From contig NZ_JAJIRP010000003.1 in NCBI RefSeq assembly GCF_025717555.1, forward strand, positions 62,001 through 126,000: a stretch of 64,000 nucleotides of DNA. The letters are read 5' to 3'. Shown here in pieces: positions 19,009-27,227 of the stretch. This DNA is from Paucibacter sp. B2R-40 (GTDB taxonomy: Bacteria; Pseudomonadota; Gammaproteobacteria; Burkholderiales; Burkholderiaceae_C). How positions within the stretch are numbered: position 1 is the first letter of the stretch; every line of letters starts with the position of its first letter. Both the position numbers and the translations under genes were made by a program. Below the pieces are notes generated by a model. The model was given only the letters and a program-made list of their open reading frames with translations. It ran no database searches and was not told the origin of the DNA.

Positions 19009-19545
19009 ATGAAGCGCCTTTATCTGCCGAAGCTACTGCTCCTGCCGGCGCTGCTGGCGGGTGCATGCCTGAGCTCGACCGTGCAGGCGCAGGCAGTTCC
19101 CGAGTACGCAATGAAGGCCAGCTATCTCTACAACTTCATGATCTTTGCCGATTGGCCCGGTCTCGATGCGCAAACTCAAATAGACGGGCTGACGCTTTGT
19201 GTGCTGGGTCAGGACAATTTTGGCGAGGCCTTGAATAATTTGGAAGGCAAGAACGTCAATGGTCGCCGTCTGTCTGTCATTCGCATGAACGGGATGGCGG
19301 GCATCAAGAAATGCCAACTGCTTTTCATTACCGAGCAAGAGGCACCCAATATGCAGTCCATCCTCAAATACTTGGCCGATGCGCCGGTTTTGACCGTGGC
19401 CGATACGCCGGTGGCCGCCGGTGCTGCAATTTTGTTGTCACTGGACGGCAAACGGCTGGTGTTTGATGTCAATATCCAGCGGGCCAAAAAAGTCGGCATC
19501 ACACTTTCATCCAAAGTCTTGCAATTGGCCAGAAGCACCAACTGA
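19009..19545 (+). CDS. YfiR-family (DUF4154) periplasmic protein
   Basis: A 178-residue exported protein with a signal peptide ending near VQA-QAV. The mature part shows the YfiR/DUF4154 pattern: EYAMKASYLYNFMIFADWP at the start, LCVLGQDNFG, a conserved second Cys in IKKCQLLFI, and a C-terminal FDVNIQRAKKVGITLSSKVLQLA. In Pseudomonas, YfiR is a redox-sensitive periplasmic repressor of the membrane cyclase YfiN. Here the genetic partner is a hybrid histidine kinase instead, so a YfiR-to-kinase signal across the periplasm is inferred. It is 2 nt downstream of the receptor gene. Confidence 0.9.
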   Translation: MKRLYLPKLLLLPALLAGACLSSTVQAQAVPEYAMKASYLYNFMIFADWPGLDAQTQIDGLTLCVLGQDNFGEALNNLEGKNVNGRRLSVIRMNGMAGIKKCQLLFITEQEAPNMQSILKYLADAPVLTVADTPVAAGAAILLSLDGKRLVFDVNIQRAKKVGITLSSKVLQLARSTN

Positions 19546-19581
19546 CGCCCCGTTGAACACAGTCCAAATCCTCCTCCCACG

Positions 19582-21900
19582 GTGACAAGTCCTCAGCCCA
19601 GCACAGCCCTGAATCAGCCCCAGCAGCGCTCATTGGTGACGAAGCTTGAGCGCATTCTTGCTGCGGCGCTCGCCGCCGCCTTGGCAATTGCGCTGCTGCT
19701 CATTTCAGCGCAAGAGGCGGTCATGCAGCGGGCTGCGGTCATCGATGGCAGCCAAGCTTGGCTCAACACTTTGGCCGTGCAGGCCGCGTCACCGCTGGTT
19801 TTTGATGATGAGAAAGCGGCCGGTGAGATTTTGCGCGCCGCCAGCATTTACCCAGGCCTGCAGTCGGTCTACATCTTGCGCGTCAACGGCAGCATCATCG
19901 CCAGCCACCTGGCCAGCGCGCAGCTGGGCCTGAGCGCGGCGGACTTGCAATTGCAACGCCCATCTCGTTTGTTTGAAAACTCGCTGCTCTTGGCCGCGCC
20001 GGTGATGTTGTCCGACGCGCGCGTGGGCACGCTGGTTGCCAAAGTTGACCTGGCGCGTATGTGGCAGTCGATTCTTCAATTCGCCCTGGCCTTGGTGCTG
20101 ACCTTGGGACTATCGGGTGCCGCCGCGCTGCTGTTCGCCCGACGCTTTTTGCACCGCGCGCTTGCGCCCATCACCGATCTGAAGCAGGTGATGGACGAAG
20201 TTTCGCAACGCGACAAGTTCACCGTGCGTGCGCAGGTGGTGGCGAATGACGAGGTTGGTGCACTCAGCCTGGTGTTCAACCGCATGCTTGATCAGATCGT
20301 CAAACGCGACAGCCAGCTGGAAGAAAGCAATACCCGTTTGCTGGCCTTGAAGGATGCGGCCGAACAGGCCTCCACTCTGAAGAGTGCCTTCCTGGCGATG
20401 ATGAGTCATGAACTGCGCACGCCGATGGCAGGCATCTTGGGCATGCTCAAACTCGGCCTGCGCGGGCAGATGGAGCCGCTTGCGCGCGAACGGGTCGAGC
20501 TGGCCAGCAAGAACGCTCAAACGCTGTTGCAGATCGTCAATGACTTGCTCGACGTCTCCAAGATCGAGGCCGGCAAGCTCAAGCTGGAAACAGTGGACTT
20601 CGCTTTGCGGCCCTTGCTGGACGATGCCATGCAACTGCTGACCGAGCGAGCAGGGCAAAAGAGCATTCAGCTGGAATTGCACCTGGACCCACAAATTCCA
20701 GACTATGTGAAAGGCGACCCGACAAGGCTGCGCCAAGTGCTCTTGAACCTGGTCGGCAACGCGATCAAATTCACCGAGCGCGGCGGCGTGCATGTGGCCG
20801 CCAGCTTGGGAGCCAACCCGCATCAGCCCGGTCAAGTATCGATCTACTTCGCCGTCCAAGACTCCGGCCTGGGCATCAGCGAGGAGGCGCAAAGCCGCCT
20901 GTTCCAGAAGTTCGAACAGGCCGATATGTCGACCACACGCAACTTCGGCGGCACCGGTTTGGGCCTGTCCATCTGCAAACAACTGGTTGAGTTGATGGGG
21001 GGTGGCATCGGCTTGCACAGCAGCTTGGGGGCGGGCAGCACCTTCTACTTTGAGGTGCCCTTTGATATAGGCCAGCGGCCGCAACAAGAAATTGAGCCAG
21101 TCTTGCCGCCGCATGAGCACTCATTGCATGTGCTGGTGGCCGAGGATGCGCAGACCAATCAACTGATCGTCAAGGCCTTGCTCAACGATATGGGGCACAC
21201 CATGACCCTGGTCAAGAACGGCGAGCAGGCCTTGCACGCGCTGGCACAGGAGCGCTTTGACCTGATCTTGATGGATGGCCGCATGCCGGTGATGGATGGC
21301 CTGGAAGCGACCGGTCATATTCGCGCCGGCCACTGGCGCGAACTGGTTTTTCCTGAGCCTCAGATCCCCATCATCGCCTTGACAGCCAATGCCTCGGAGC
21401 AGGACCGGGCGCGGTTTCTGAGCAGCGGCATGGTGGGATTTTTAAGCAAACCCATTGACGAGCGTGCGCTGCACCAAGTGCTTTGTCAGGTCATTGAGGA
21501 GCGCCGCAAGCTAGGCCGCCTGCTGGGGCCACGCAGTGAGCCGCAAAGCGTGCTGGAGCAGCCCGCAGCGCTGGCACCGGCCCCAATCAGCAAAAAGGAA
21601 ATTCGTGCGCAGCGGGTGCGTGAATTGAAGGGGCAGATGCTGAGCGCCTTCAAGGAACAATTGCCTTTGCGCTTACAGGAAATTGATGCCGCAATTGCCC
21701 AAGCCGACTGGCCTGCTGCGGCCACCACCGTGCACGGCATCAAAGGGTGCCTGGCCTTTATCGAACCCATTGGCAGCAGCTACGATTTGAGTGACGCGCT
21801 CGAGCGTTATGCCGATCTGCATCAAAGCGATCAATTCGTCGCCGGGTTCGAGCAACTCAAGCTTGCGCTTGATCAAACGCTCAGTCAGCAAGCCTCCTAA
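19582..21900 (+). CDS. tripartite hybrid sensor histidine kinase (periplasmic sensor-HAMP-HisKA-HATPase-REC-HPt)
   Basis: Inner-membrane kinase of 772 residues, GTG start. TM1 is at about 26-43. A periplasmic CHASE8-like sensor spans about 44-155 (SPLVFDDEKAAGEILRA). TM2 is at about 160-185, followed by HAMP. HisKA has phospho-His276 in MSHELRTP, and the HATPase has N, G1 (DSGLGIS) and G2 (GGTGLGLSI) boxes. The receiver has Asp565 in LILMDGRMP, and a C-terminal HPt domain has His718 in VHGIKG. The architecture is like BarA/TorS, but no response regulator with an output domain is adjacent; the phosphorelay must end on a protein encoded elsewhere. It lies 36 nt after the YfiR gene, probably in the same transcript. 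Confidence 0.93.
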   Translation: MTSPQPSTALNQPQQRSLVTKLERILAAALAAALAIALLLISAQEAVMQRAAVIDGSQAWLNTLAVQAASPLVFDDEKAAGEILRAASIYPGLQSVYILRVNGSIIASHLASAQLGLSAADLQLQRPSRLFENSLLLAAPVMLSDARVGTLVAKVDLARMWQSILQFALALVLTLGLSGAAALLFARRFLHRALAPITDLKQVMDEVSQRDKFTVRAQVVANDEVGALSLVFNRMLDQIVKRDSQLEESNTRLLALKDAAEQASTLKSAFLAMMSHELRTPMAGILGMLKLGLRGQMEPLARERVELASKNAQTLLQIVNDLLDVSKIEAGKLKLETVDFALRPLLDDAMQLLTERAGQKSIQLELHLDPQIPDYVKGDPTRLRQVLLNLVGNAIKFTERGGVHVAASLGANPHQPGQVSIYFAVQDSGLGISEEAQSRLFQKFEQADMSTTRNFGGTGLGLSICKQLVELMGGGIGLHSSLGAGSTFYFEVPFDIGQRPQQEIEPVLPPHEHSLHVLVAEDAQTNQLIVKALLNDMGHTMTLVKNGEQALHALAQERFDLILMDGRMPVMDGLEATGHIRAGHWRELVFPEPQIPIIALTANASEQDRARFLSSGMVGFLSKPIDERALHQVLCQVIEERRKLGRLLGPRSEPQSVLEQPAALAPAPISKKEIRAQRVRELKGQMLSAFKEQLPLRLQEIDAAIAQADWPAAATTVHGIKGCLAFIEPIGSSYDLSDALERYADLHQSDQFVAGFEQLKLALDQTLSQQAS

Positions 21901-21920
21901 GCGCTTGCCGGACGGGCTAC

Positions 21921-21939
21921 AATGCGAATAATTCTCGAT
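21921..21939. promoter_or_regulatory. Fur box upstream of feoAB
   Basis: AATGCGAATAATTCTCGAT matches the palindromic Fur consensus AATGAGAATNATTCTCATT closely, with the core GAAT-A-ATTC perfect. It lies 26 bp before the feoA ATG, where bound Fur-Fe2+ would block the promoter. This predicts iron-repressed feoAB. Confidence 0.7.
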
Positions 21940-21964
21940 TGCATCGCATTTCCATTCAAAATCC

Positions 21965-22234
21965 ATGACTAGCGAAGCCCCAAACAGCCTGGCCATGGCC
22001 GCCATCGGCGCGGCCCTGAGTGTCGTCGGCGTCAGCTCACCCGGTTACGCCCCCGAATGGGCCGAGTGGCTGGAGGAGTTGGGCTTTTTGCCGGGCGAAG
22101 CGGTGCGCGTGATGGCGCGCGGCCAGCCCGGCGCGGACCCGCTGGTGGTGCGCATTGGCCAATCGACTTTCGCGCTACGGCGGGCCGAGGCGGCCTGCAT
22201 CACCGTGCTGAGCCAGAGCAAGCTTGATGCGTGA
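21965..22234 (+). CDS. feoA: FeoA-family ferrous iron transport protein
   Basis: An 89-residue SH3-like cytoplasmic protein that supports FeoB-mediated Fe2+ uptake. The family pattern is visible: LEELGFLPGEAVRVMARG, then DPLVVRIGQSTFALRRAEAACITV. It sits directly after a Fur box, and its end overlaps the feoB start by 8 nt. The N-terminal region is slightly longer than in E. coli FeoA (75 residues). Confidence 0.93.
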   Translation: MTSEAPNSLAMAAIGAALSVVGVSSPGYAPEWAEWLEELGFLPGEAVRVMARGQPGADPLVVRIGQSTFALRRAEAACITVLSQSKLDA

Positions 22235-24122
22235 AGCCGTCATTCACGTGCATCCCAGTGGGCCGCTGTTGGCGCTGGTGGGCAACCCGAATTGCGGCAA
22301 GACCGCCCTCTTCAACCGCCTGACCGGCAGCCAGCAAAAGGTGGCGAACTATGCCGGCGTGACGGTCGAGCGCAAGGAGGGCCGCTTGAGCAGCGCGGCG
22401 GGCAAAAGCCTGCGCCTGCTGGATCTGCCCGGCACTTACAGCCTGCACCCTCGCTCGCCGGATGAGCGTGTGACCTGCGATGTGCTGGCCGGCCGCGCGC
22501 GGGGCGAGAAGCGACCCGACCTGGTAATTTGCGTACTCGACGCCACCAATTTGCGCCGCACCTTGAGATTGGTGTTGGCGGTCAAACGCCTGGGCCTACC
22601 CTGCGTGGTGGCGCTCAATATGACCGACTTGGCCGACCGTCGCGGCATCCATATCGATGCCGACAAACTGGCCACAGCGATCGGTGTGCCGGTGATTCGT
22701 ACGGTCGCCACGCAAGGCGTCGGGGTGGACGAATTGAAGTTGCTGCTCGATCAGCGTGAAGTTTGGTTGCCCGCTGCCGATGCTTTGCCCGAACTGAACG
22801 CGGCCAAGCAGCAAGCCGCCAATCAAGCCAGCGACCATGCCGCCGTGCGGCAGATCTTGCAGGCGCTGGACCTCGATCAAGTCTTGCCGCATTTGCCGAG
22901 CGACCGGATCGACCGGGTCTTGCTGCATCCAGTGGCCGGCCCACTGATCTTGATGCTGGTTTTATTCCTCTTGTTCCAAGCGGTATTCAGCTGGGCCGAA
23001 TGGCCCAAAGACCAGATCGAAGCCGGTATGGCTTGGCTGGGTCAACATGCGGGCACCCAACTGCCTGAGGGCTGGCTGCGCAGCCTGATCGTCGACGGCT
23101 TGATCGCTGGTGTCGGCGGCGTGCTGGTGTTTTTGCCGCAGATTCTGATACTTTTCTTTTTCATCCTGGTGCTGGAAGAGTCGGGCTACTTGCCACGCGC
23201 AGCCTTCTTGCTCGACCGTTTGATGGGCAGCGTCGGCTTGTCGGGGCGCAGCTTCATCCCCTTGTTGTCGAGCTTTGCCTGCGCCATTCCCGGCATCATG
23301 GCCACACGCAGCATCGCCAACCCGCGCGACCGTTTGGTCACCATCATGATCGCGCCGCTGATGACCTGCTCGGCACGTTTGCCGGTCTATGCCTTGTTGA
23401 TCGGCGCCTTCATTCCGCAGCGCCTGGTGTGGGGTGGTTTCGAACTGCAGGGTTTGGTACTGCTGGGGCTCTACCTTGCCGGCATCGTCGGAGCCTTGGC
23501 CGTTGCCTGGGTGCTCAAACGCTTCACCAGTGGCAGCCAAGTGCGGCCACTGATGATGGAGCTGCCCAATTACCACTGGCCCAATCCGCGCAATGTGATG
23601 ATTGGACTGTGGCAGCGGGCGGCCATTTTCATCAAACGCGTCGGCGGCATCATCTTGTGCTTGACCCTCGTGCTGTGGGCGCTGTCAAGCTTTCCCGGCA
23701 AGCCCGAAGGTGCCCTGGGCGCACCGATTGAGTACAGCGTGGCCGGCATGCTAGGGCGAGGCTTGGCTCATGTCTTTGAGCCAATCGGCTTCAACTGGCA
23801 AATCAGCCTGGCCTTGGTGCCGGGCTTGGCCGCACGCGAAATCGCCATCAGTGCCTTGGGCACCGTCTATGCCTTGTCGGCTGGAGCTGAGGACGCGGCG
23901 CAAGCCTTGACACCATTGATCGCGCAGAGCTGGAGCCTGCCGACGGCGCTGTCTTTGCTGGCCTGGTTTGTGTTCGCGCCGCAATGCCTGGCCACCCTGG
24001 CGGCCGTTAGGCGCGAGACCGGGGGCTTGCGCATGCCGCTGATCATGGCCGGCTACCTCTTCGGCTTGGCCTATCTGGCGTCCTTGATCACCTTCAGGCT
24101 CAGTACCTGGTTGCTGAGCTAG
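22227..24122 (+). CDS. feoB: ferrous iron transport protein B (GTPase-permease)
   Basis: Inner-membrane Fe2+ transporter with an N-terminal G domain. The ATG at 22227 gives 631 residues (a TTG one codon earlier is possible). G1 is GNPNCGKT, G3 is DLPGTYSL, and G4 is NMTD. Helical gate repeats follow, including GRSFIPLLSSFACAIPGIMA and PLMTCSARLPVYALLIGAF, which carry the conserved Cys residues. It is shorter than E. coli FeoB (773) because the G-domain linker and the C-terminal region are reduced, as in many betaproteobacteria. No feoC-like gene follows. It should be expressed under low iron and low oxygen. Confidence 0.96.
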   Translation: MREAVIHVHPSGPLLALVGNPNCGKTALFNRLTGSQQKVANYAGVTVERKEGRLSSAAGKSLRLLDLPGTYSLHPRSPDERVTCDVLAGRARGEKRPDLVICVLDATNLRRTLRLVLAVKRLGLPCVVALNMTDLADRRGIHIDADKLATAIGVPVIRTVATQGVGVDELKLLLDQREVWLPAADALPELNAAKQQAANQASDHAAVRQILQALDLDQVLPHLPSDRIDRVLLHPVAGPLILMLVLFLLFQAVFSWAEWPKDQIEAGMAWLGQHAGTQLPEGWLRSLIVDGLIAGVGGVLVFLPQILILFFFILVLEESGYLPRAAFLLDRLMGSVGLSGRSFIPLLSSFACAIPGIMATRSIANPRDRLVTIMIAPLMTCSARLPVYALLIGAFIPQRLVWGGFELQGLVLLGLYLAGIVGALAVAWVLKRFTSGSQVRPLMMELPNYHWPNPRNVMIGLWQRAAIFIKRVGGIILCLTLVLWALSSFPGKPEGALGAPIEYSVAGMLGRGLAHVFEPIGFNWQISLALVPGLAAREIAISALGTVYALSAGAEDAAQALTPLIAQSWSLPTALSLLAWFVFAPQCLATLAAVRRETGGLRMPLIMAGYLFGLAYLASLITFRLSTWLLS

Positions 24123-24140
24123 CGGTGGCGTTGAATTAGC

Positions 24141-24632
24141 TCAGCGCATCATCGAACGAATCGAGCCACATACGCTCAACAAAGCAGGTGGGTCCATGCG
24201 CCCAATAATGTTGCGTATCACCCCGCCCATCAGTTGCTGCACGCCGACCATGCCGAGATTGGCAGATTGCTGAATCACAAAGCCGGCCTTGGCTTGTTTG
24301 AGTGGGGTCAAGAAATAGAAGTCCATGCCGGCCGACATCAACACCACGACTACATCGGCCAAGGCAGCCCGGTGCTCGTCGGGTGCCTCCGCCTGCTCCA
24401 TCGCAGTCAGCACCTTCAGCGTCTGCTTGCGCAAGGCCTGGCTGTGCATGAAACGCAATGAGGGTTGCGCCGACAGATCCTCAGCGCTCAATGCGGCCGC
24501 GTCTTTGCTCGCCGCCAATTGCCGCTTTGCGGTCTTGACGGCAGGAGCCGCGCTTGCTTTTGATCGTGTTTTTGAATCACTTGAAGCCGAGGGAGAAGCG
24601 GCGGCAGATTTGCGCTGAGTTGATGTCACCAT
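24141..24632 (-). CDS. hypothetical protein with Ala/Ser/Lys-rich N-terminus
   Basis: No family is recognised. The ATG at 24632 (MVTSTQRKSAAA) gives 163 residues; the frame stays open 96 nt further, but that part looks non-coding. Residues 1-55 are low-complexity basic (Ser, Ala, Lys). The remainder is compact and hydrophobic-patterned: LRFMHSQALRKQTLKVL, DVVVVLMSAGMDFYFLTPL and a C-terminal GGVIRNIIGRMDPPALLSV. No signal peptide or clear transmembrane segment is seen. The basic tail followed by a short helical domain recalls DNA- or granule-associated proteins, but this is only a resemblance. It converges on feoB with an 18-bp gap. Confidence 0.65.
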   Translation of the reverse strand: MVTSTQRKSAAASPSASSDSKTRSKASAAPAVKTAKRQLAASKDAAALSAEDLSAQPSLRFMHSQALRKQTLKVLTAMEQAEAPDEHRAALADVVVVLMSAGMDFYFLTPLKQAKAGFVIQQSANLGMVGVQQLMGGVIRNIIGRMDPPALLSVCGSIRSMMR

Positions 24633-24831
24633 GAGCTGATGATAGCGAGCAGATTGCGTCAATCGCGCAAACCGGCACGGGCTGCGCGGCCTGCGGCAGA
24701 CACTCGGGTTTACGCTCATAGCCAGCAAACGCCAAACGCCGAATTTTCTTGAAAACTCTCCCTACAATCCGCGCAGACGGCCGCCAAGCTCGGCCCTGTC
24801 CATTTGCACACCGACAAATCGAAAGAAACCC

Positions 24832-25248
24832 ATGAAAATCTCCAAGCTGATGGCCGCCCTGTTGCTGCCTTGCGCCTCTGTCGCCTTTGCCGCGCCAGCC
24901 AAGTACATCATCATCGACCACTCGACCGCGCCTTGGATGGATCAAGCCAGCGCCGAAGCCATCTGGTTGAAGGCACCGACGGCCAAATTCGTCAAGCTCT
25001 ACCCGGCCAGCAAATGGGGTTTTCTGAGCCAAGTCGAAGGCGGCATTGACGCTTCCAAAACTTGCGTGATCACCGCCCGCACACTGATGCTGCCGGTCAA
25101 GGGCAAGGACCTGCTGTTCAAGCCTGCCAAGAGCGCCACCACCTTTGGATCGCAAGCCAACGCATCGCTGGAGCAGTGCAAGGCCCTGGCATCGACCAAG
25201 CTGGACGAAGCCGTGCAGGCGCTTGGTTCGGCTTTAGTGCCCAACTGA
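24832..25248 (+). CDS. small secreted protein of unknown function
   Basis: A 138-residue protein with a clear signal peptide (MKISKLMAALLLPCASVAFA-APA). The mature part begins AKYIIIDHSTAPWMD and contains two Cys (TCVITARTL and EQCKALAST) that could form a disulfide. No known domain is recognised. It is a monocistron with its own strong terminator, which suggests an independently expressed periplasmic protein. Confidence 0.75.
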   Translation: MKISKLMAALLLPCASVAFAAPAKYIIIDHSTAPWMDQASAEAIWLKAPTAKFVKLYPASKWGFLSQVEGGIDASKTCVITARTLMLPVKGKDLLFKPAKSATTFGSQANASLEQCKALASTKLDEAVQALGSALVPN

Positions 25249-25302
25249 GTTTTTCGCCGGCCCACCGGCCGGCAAGTTCGGGCAAGGCCTAGCCACAAAT
25301 TT

Positions 25303-25341
25303 CACCCGCTGTTTCGACCGAAGCAGCGGGTGTAGTTTTTT
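25303..25341 (+). terminator. Rho-independent terminator
   Basis: The arms CACCCGCTG (25303-25311) and CAGCGGGTG (25324-25332) pair perfectly, with additional TTCG/CGAA pairing inside, and a run of T follows at 25335-25341. Confidence 0.85.
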
Positions 25342-25403
25342 GAAAACCACTTTGCAGCGGCCTGATGTGCCTTTGGCCTGCTGCCACAGGCTAGACTGCT
25401 TTG

Positions 25404-27227
25404 ATGCAGCCCTCCCCAAGCAGCCACGCCCGCGTGATCGAAGTTCTGCGCTCCAGCGCGGTGTTTGGCTCGCTTCACATGGAGATCATTGAGGCCTTGG
25501 CAGACGCCATGACGCTGAGCAGCGTCCGTGGCGGCGACACGGTGATTCACGAGGGCGCCGAGTCCGACGGCATCATCTTTGTGATCCATGGTGGTCTGCG
25601 GGTCTCGCGTCAGGCGGCCGACGGGCATCTGCTGCTCTACAACCAAATTCAACCCGGCCAGAGCATTGGCGAGTTGGGGATGATTCTTGGTCAGACTCGC
25701 GCCCAAGATGTCACTGCGGTGCGCGACTCACGCTTGGCTGTGCTGAGCCGTGAAGCCTACGAGCACTTGTTGCAACGCTTCCCGCTTGAACTTTCGCAGG
25801 TCTTCCTGCGGGCCGTCTATGACCGCATGCGCAATGCGCCCGATCCGGCCGACCAACATTTAGCCCAGACTTTCATTCTGCTGCCGCTTCAGTGCCCCGC
25901 GCAGGGCCAAGCCGGTAGAACTGCAACATTGGGGCAGGACATGACCCAGGCTTTTGCAAAGCATGGCCGGGTGGCGCACCTCCGGGCTGACACGGATGGG
26001 TCGAAATTGCAATGCAACGGCAAGGCCGTAGCCCATGAAGCCTTGCCGCAAATCGAAGCTGAGCATGAGTTCATTCTTTACGAAAGCTCAGGCGAAGATT
26101 GCGCCTGGACCCGCTACAGCTTTCGCCAAGCCGATCAAGTCATTCTTGTCGCCAATGCCGATGCCAACCCAGGCATCTCATCTATCGAATTGGCGCTATG
26201 CCAGGAACCCGGCTTCCAATTGAAGCGCCGCCACTTGGTGCTGCAGCACCCCCCAGGATGTCTTGAAGCGGCTCCGCCGGCACCATGGCTGCTCGGGCGA
26301 GATGTCGAGCGTATCTACCCATTGCGCCACGACCAGCTCGATGACTCGGCACGCTTGGTTCGCTTTCTGACAGGCAGCGCCGTCGGCGTCGTGTTGGGTG
26401 GAGGCGGCGCGCGCGGCTTTGCGCATTTGGGCGTACTGCGAGCACTGGAAGAATGCGGCATGCCGGTGGATCTGATCGGCGGCAACAGCATGGGCGCCTT
26501 GATCGGTGCCCAATATGCCTTGGGCCATGATTTGGCTGACATCCTTCAACGGACTCAAGCCTTTGCCTGCGGGGGTGAACGACTGACCCTGCCCTTGGTG
26601 TCACTGGTCGGGGGGCGGCGGGTCGAGCGTGACTTGAAGCGCATGTTCGGTGAACGCCAGATCGAGCAACTCTGGCGCCCCTACTTCGCCGCCGCTTGCA
26701 ATCTGAGCTTGGGCCACACGCAGGTCTTGGAAACCGGGCCAATATGGAAGGCGGTATTGGCCAGCAACTCGCCGGCCGGCCTGTTTCCGCCCGTTTTGCA
26801 TCAAGGCGCACTCTTGGTGGATGGCGCAATTCTGGAGAATGTGCCGGTGCAGCCGATGCGTATGCGCTTGGGAACCAAGTTAGAAAGGCGGCGCGGCAAC
26901 GGCATGATCATTGCGATTGATGTCGATGTCCGCGCAAATTTGCGTGCCGACCAGGGACTCACAAGGCTGAGCGTTTGGAGCACGCTCAAGTCCAAGCTAT
27001 TTGCACATGCGCCGGCGTCGCCAGGCATCGCCGACATTCTCTACAGCGCCGGCCATGTAGGCGGCATGAACCAGCGCCTTCGCACCATCTCACAGGCCGA
27101 CCACTATCTGGAACCTCCGGTCGGCGAATTTGCTCTCATGGCCTATGGGCGCGGTGCCGATATTGCTGAAATCGGCTACCGCCACGCGATGGAGAAAATT
27201 GGCCAATGGGACTTCCACAAGCGGTAG
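25404..27227 (+). CDS. cyclic-nucleotide-domain patatin-like phospholipase (NTE/RssA type)
   Basis: A 607-residue protein with the domain order cNMP-binding (about 10-130: GGDTVIHEGAESDGIIFVI, GQSIGELGMILG), a linker of about 190 residues with a degenerate nucleotide-binding-like fold, and a patatin catalytic domain (about 328-510). The oxyanion loop GGGGARGFAHLG, the nucleophile elbow GGNSMGALIG (Ser362) and the dyad Asp in VDGAILENVP (Asp473) are all present, so an active serine lipase/phospholipase is expected. Bacterial relatives resemble human neuropathy target esterase. It overlaps the NRPS gene by 22 nt, so the two products are probably made together. Hydrolysis could supply fatty acids, or remove lysolipids, for the NRPS product. 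Confidence 0.9.
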   Translation: MQPSPSSHARVIEVLRSSAVFGSLHMEIIEALADAMTLSSVRGGDTVIHEGAESDGIIFVIHGGLRVSRQAADGHLLLYNQIQPGQSIGELGMILGQTRAQDVTAVRDSRLAVLSREAYEHLLQRFPLELSQVFLRAVYDRMRNAPDPADQHLAQTFILLPLQCPAQGQAGRTATLGQDMTQAFAKHGRVAHLRADTDGSKLQCNGKAVAHEALPQIEAEHEFILYESSGEDCAWTRYSFRQADQVILVANADANPGISSIELALCQEPGFQLKRRHLVLQHPPGCLEAAPPAPWLLGRDVERIYPLRHDQLDDSARLVRFLTGSAVGVVLGGGGARGFAHLGVLRALEECGMPVDLIGGNSMGALIGAQYALGHDLADILQRTQAFACGGERLTLPLVSLVGGRRVERDLKRMFGERQIEQLWRPYFAAACNLSLGHTQVLETGPIWKAVLASNSPAGLFPPVLHQGALLVDGAILENVPVQPMRMRLGTKLERRRGNGMIIAIDVDVRANLRADQGLTRLSVWSTLKSKLFAHAPASPGIADILYSAGHVGGMNQRLRTISQADHYLEPPVGEFALMAYGRGADIAEIGYRHAMEKIGQWDFHKR

